From the NCBI GenBank assembly GCA_964524705.1, contig CAZGDB010000018.1, positions 1-34,879 of the forward strand: a stretch of DNA of 34,879 bases. The letters are read 5' to 3'. The notes below the pieces were generated by a model. It was not told where the DNA came from and searched no databases. It worked only from the letters and a program-made list of their open reading frames with translations. The position numbers and the translations under genes are program-made. The DNA is from CAZGDB01 sp964524705 (GTDB lineage Bacteria > Pseudomonadota > Gammaproteobacteria > Berkiellales > Berkiellaceae). This document shows positions 33,096 to 34,879 of the stretch, piece after piece (within the stretch, counting starts at the first letter, position 1; every line of letters begins with the position of its first letter).

Positions 33096-33138
33096 GACCT
33101 CTTCATACGTTTTTTCTCAATAAAACGTGGTCTTGCAC
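33090..33138. repeat. Long imperfect inverted repeat upstream of the free-standing 5S gene
   Basis: GTGCAAGACC (33090-33099) pairs perfectly with GGTCTTGCAC (33129-33138), and ACGTTTT (33107-33113) with AAAACGT (33122-33128), leaving a seven-base bulge on one side and an eight-base loop. It is not followed by a clear T-run on either strand, so it does not look like a simple terminator. It may be an rRNA processing stem remnant or a regulatory site. Confidence 0.8.
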
Positions 33139-33165
33139 GAAATTGTTAGCAAACTAATTAAAAAA

Positions 33166-33194
33166 TTGCAATTAATGATTACTTATGATTTAAT
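33166..33194 (+). promoter_or_regulatory. Promoter candidate for the coiled-coil membrane protein gene
   Basis: TTGCAA (33166-33171) and TTTAAT (33189-33194) are spaced by exactly 17 nt, giving a leader of about 38 nt before the ATG at 33239. The surrounding DNA is AT-rich, which raises the chance of coincidence. Confidence 0.5.
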
Positions 33195-33238
33195 GAGTCA
33201 GTCTATTAAATATTAATAAAAACTATTAGGACTACTCT

Positions 33239-33925
33239 ATGACAAACAGACAAACTAAAACTGCTGCCATCTTAGCCTTTACTATCACCTGTGGGCTTGC
33301 TTTAAGTACTTCTATCGCACTCACCACCCTGTTCAGTGGTTTTACAATATTTGGATTAGCGGTATTGTCTTATCGTCTTTATACCGTAGCCAAAGGCGCG
33401 CAACAAAAGTTAACAGCAGCTCAAGCAGACAATCAAAGGTTTACAACAGAAAATGCGAACTTAAAACAGCAACTCACAATAGCGAACCAAAATTTAAAGC
33501 AATCAAAAGCACAACAAGCAACCCTGACTAATACAATCGAATCATTACAAACACAACTCCAAAATGTTACTCAACAATTAGAAAAGGCCAAAACTTATAT
33601 AAACGCAAATATAGACGTCTCCGCACACACCAACTATTTAACAACACAAGTTTCGCATCTAAAAAACGAACGAAACGCTGCGCAAGAGCACATAAAACAG
33701 CTACAAAAAGCCCTTCAAAATTGTGAAGAAAATCTAGCTACAGTAGAGCAAAAACGTCAAAGGCTAGTAAAAGATCACCAACGGATCTCAGTTTTACTAC
33801 AGGCACAAACATCGCCGAAACTATTCTCGACTATTTCCACTCAAACCAATGCTCCTTATCCAGAACATGTGGACCAAAATGCTCTCTCCACAACCAAACG
33901 TTCCGGAACTCCCGATTTTGTATAA
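33239..33925 (+). CDS. Hypothetical membrane-anchored coiled-coil protein
   Basis: I do not recognise this 228-residue protein. A short polar N-terminus is followed by two hydrophobic segments (about 9-28 and 29-49), then a Gln/Asn/Lys-rich coiled coil (about 53-190) with few Pro or Gly, and a disordered tail (about 190-228). This suggests a membrane hairpin presenting a long coiled coil on one side. AGGA lies 7 nt before the ATG, and a promoter candidate is present. It is divergent from the 5S-birA unit. The next gene has the same hairpin layout, so the two may be related in function. Confidence 0.8.
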   Translation: MTNRQTKTAAILAFTITCGLALSTSIALTTLFSGFTIFGLAVLSYRLYTVAKGAQQKLTAAQADNQRFTTENANLKQQLTIANQNLKQSKAQQATLTNTIESLQTQLQNVTQQLEKAKTYINANIDVSAHTNYLTTQVSHLKNERNAAQEHIKQLQKALQNCEENLATVEQKRQRLVKDHQRISVLLQAQTSPKLFSTISTQTNAPYPEHVDQNALSTTKRSGTPDFV

Positions 33926-33994
33926 AGATCCAATATGATGCATTTACACTGATACTGAAACACAGGACAGCCTCTTAAATTAAAAGTTATATAA

Positions 33995-34023
33995 TTGACT
34001 TTTGTTGACTGTCATGGTTAAAT
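33995..34023 (+). promoter_or_regulatory. Promoter candidate for the second small membrane protein gene
   Basis: TTGACT (33995-34000) and TTAAAT (34018-34023) are spaced by 17 nt, about 38 nt before the ATG at 34061. The -35 is good (five of six) and the -10 moderate (four of six). Confidence 0.45.
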
Positions 34024-34060
34024 AGAAATGTGCACTATAAAAATAACAAAGGAGTCACTC

Positions 34061-34444
34061 ATGACACATAAACGTAAAATACAATTTTCTATCGCCGGAT
34101 ATTTTATTGGGGCTGGAATACTATTTCTATCACCTTTAGCAGGCTTCAGTGTCATGGCAAGCGCTCTCGTTTCTTTCTGGGTTCTCTATGCATCGAAACC
34201 CTCCCAAACTGAAAACGCACTAACCTCTATTGGGAACGATATTTATGACTTTTTTACGGGTCGCTCCTGGGCAAAACGAAAAGTAGACAATGTCGTAACA
34301 GCTGGAAACACCTTCATCAATGATTTAACTGGCACACCGAAGCCGTCATACTTCACAACCTTTGCAGCAGGTGTATCTGACACCTTGGATTCTGTAAAAG
34401 AAAGCATTACGACGTGTTTCTCTTCTAAGCGTCACAAGAAGTAA
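34061..34444 (+). CDS. Hypothetical small membrane protein
   Basis: I do not recognise this 127-residue protein. Two hydrophobic segments (about 9-26 and 28-44) follow a basic N-terminus (MTHKRK), and a soluble C-terminal part (45-127) ends in a basic tail with RHKK. The ATG at 34061 is preferred over one at 34028 because AAGGAG lies 6 nt upstream of it. It has its own promoter candidate and a strong terminator, so it is probably transcribed alone. The layout resembles the preceding gene but without the coiled coil. Confidence 0.8.
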   Translation: MTHKRKIQFSIAGYFIGAGILFLSPLAGFSVMASALVSFWVLYASKPSQTENALTSIGNDIYDFFTGRSWAKRKVDNVVTAGNTFINDLTGTPKPSYFTTFAAGVSDTLDSVKESITTCFSSKRHKK

Positions 34445-34461
34445 ACAACTCTGTTCGACAT

Positions 34462-34490
34462 AAACAGCCTCTTCGGAGGCTGTTTTTTTT
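34462..34490 (+). terminator. Intrinsic terminator with a TTCG tetraloop
   Basis: AAACAGCCTC pairs with GAGGCTGTTT around a TTCG loop, followed by a run of eight Ts. It lies 17 nt after the plus-strand stop, and its end is 4 nt from the end of the convergent 85-residue gene. Confidence 0.92.
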
Positions 34491-34494
34491 CACC

Positions 34495-34752
34495 TCAGCA
34501 AAATCTAAAGACTCTGTCCTGCTTAGGTGTAGTTTTTGAGGTTTGACCAGAATCAACGGGAGCAATAGTCCCAACATTTCTAATAGCCTCTTGACGCTGT
34601 TGTCTTGCAAGCGCTTTAGCACTAAAGACAAGCGAAGCCTGCAGCACTACAGGGTCATGATTAATAACAATTGGTTCAGTTCTTTCTGCTGAAGTAGGAT
34701 CAATGTTCGCATAAGCGCTGTCGCAAGAACCATTTTTCAAATTACCCCTCAT
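34495..34752 (-). CDS. Hypothetical small soluble protein
   Basis: An 85-residue reading frame with no recognised domain, signal peptide or membrane segment. It has a possible helical middle (KALARQQRQEAIRN, near 46-59) and a polar C-terminus. AGGGGG lies 4 nt before the ATG, which supports translation. It is convergent with the plus-strand membrane gene and lies downstream of the second 5S gene and its terminator. No convincing promoter is seen, so it could still be a chance frame. Confidence 0.5.
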   Translation of the reverse strand: MRGNLKNGSCDSAYANIDPTSAERTEPIVINHDPVVLQASLVFSAKALARQQRQEAIRNVGTIAPVDSGQTSKTTPKQDRVFRFC

Positions 34753-34790
34753 ATAACCCCCTAGTTATTATTATTTTTTCTCTATAAATA

Positions 34791-34812
34791 AAAAATCCGC
34801 AATTAAGCGGAT
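34791..34812 (-). terminator. Terminator downstream of the second 5S gene
   Basis: ATCCGC and GCGGAT (34795-34800 with 34807-34812) form a six-base stem with a six-base loop, followed on the minus strand by TTTTATTTATAG. It lies about 38 nt after the 5S 3' end and probably ends the rRNA transcript that enters from beyond the window. Confidence 0.7.
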
Positions 34813-34850
34813 AATTATTCAACAGATTATATTGATTCGTAAAAAAGAAA

Positions 34851-34879
34851 CGCCTGGCGGCGACCTACTTTAGCCCTGC
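34851..34879 (-). rRNA. rrf: 5S ribosomal RNA, 3' end only (cut by window edge)
   Basis: The last 29 bases match the 3' end of the 5S gene at 32944-33062 except for one base (34859 is G where the other copy has A on the plus strand). The following TTTCTTTTTT on its own strand resembles the tract behind the first copy. It is presumably the end of a full rRNA operon lying outside the window. Confidence 0.88.

Noticed and set aside
34425..34631. Minus-strand frame of 68 residues overlapping the 85-residue gene
   Set aside because: It lies in another frame over the terminator and the end of the plus-strand gene, and has no ribosome site.

Overview
This window is one nearly continuous block of translation and transcription genes on the minus strand. 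The proteins (long zinc-free S14, L3, L4, NusG, RNA polymerase subunits) and the gene order point to a gammaproteobacterium. Having birA, the tRNA-tuf group, secE-nusG, rplKAJL-rpoBC, str, S10, spc and alpha in one unbroken run is the arrangement of Pseudomonas-, Legionella- or Coxiella-type genomes, whereas enteric bacteria split it. Base composition looks moderately AT-rich by eye. A host-associated Legionellales-like bacterium is plausible but not proven. The window probably ends at a contig edge, because it stops inside a second 5S rRNA gene, and it has one 10-N scaffold gap inside rplB.

Layout from left to right (transcription of the core runs right to left). 1-1444: the 3' part of an unrecognised plus-strand gene, convergent with the core block and separated from it by a strong hairpin. 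1509-4366: alpha operon (rplQ, rpoA, rpsD, rpsK, rpsM) with its own promoter candidate. 4533-10222: spc operon, including an rpmJ with an unusual insertion, also with a promoter candidate. 10326-15352: S10 operon. 15368-18448: fusA, rpsG, rpsL. There is no tufA between fusA and rpsJ, so str and S10 are fused with a 15-nt junction. 18606-29297: rpoC, rpoB, rplL, rplJ, rplA, rplK, with an attenuator-like hairpin before rpoB, an L10 leader before rplJ and tandem terminators after rpoC. 29360-32091: nusG, secE, tRNA-Trp, the only tuf in the window, then tRNA-Thr(GGT), tRNA-Gly(TCC), tRNA-Tyr(GTA) and tRNA-Thr(TGT). 32142-33062: a biotin ligase lacking a DNA-binding domain, directly behind a free-standing 5S rRNA gene. 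33239-34752: three unrecognised small genes, two of them encoding membrane proteins on the plus strand. 34851-34879: the 3' end of another 5S gene, followed on its own strand by a terminator.

The core genes together make the ribosome, RNA polymerase, elongation factors G and Tu, the Sec channel (SecY, SecE) and NusG. Autoregulation is visible only at rplJ (L10 leader) and possibly rplK. The classical S10 (L4) leader is absent and the alpha-operon leader is too short for an E. coli-like S4 pseudoknot. The least ordinary parts are the rearranged rRNA neighbourhood at the right end (two 5S copies, a collapsed-looking long inverted repeat, orphan membrane genes), the L36 insertion, the str/S10 fusion with a terminator-like hairpin just before rpsL, and the altered biotin-ligase loop. 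I found no CRISPR array, insertion sequence, phage gene or defence system.
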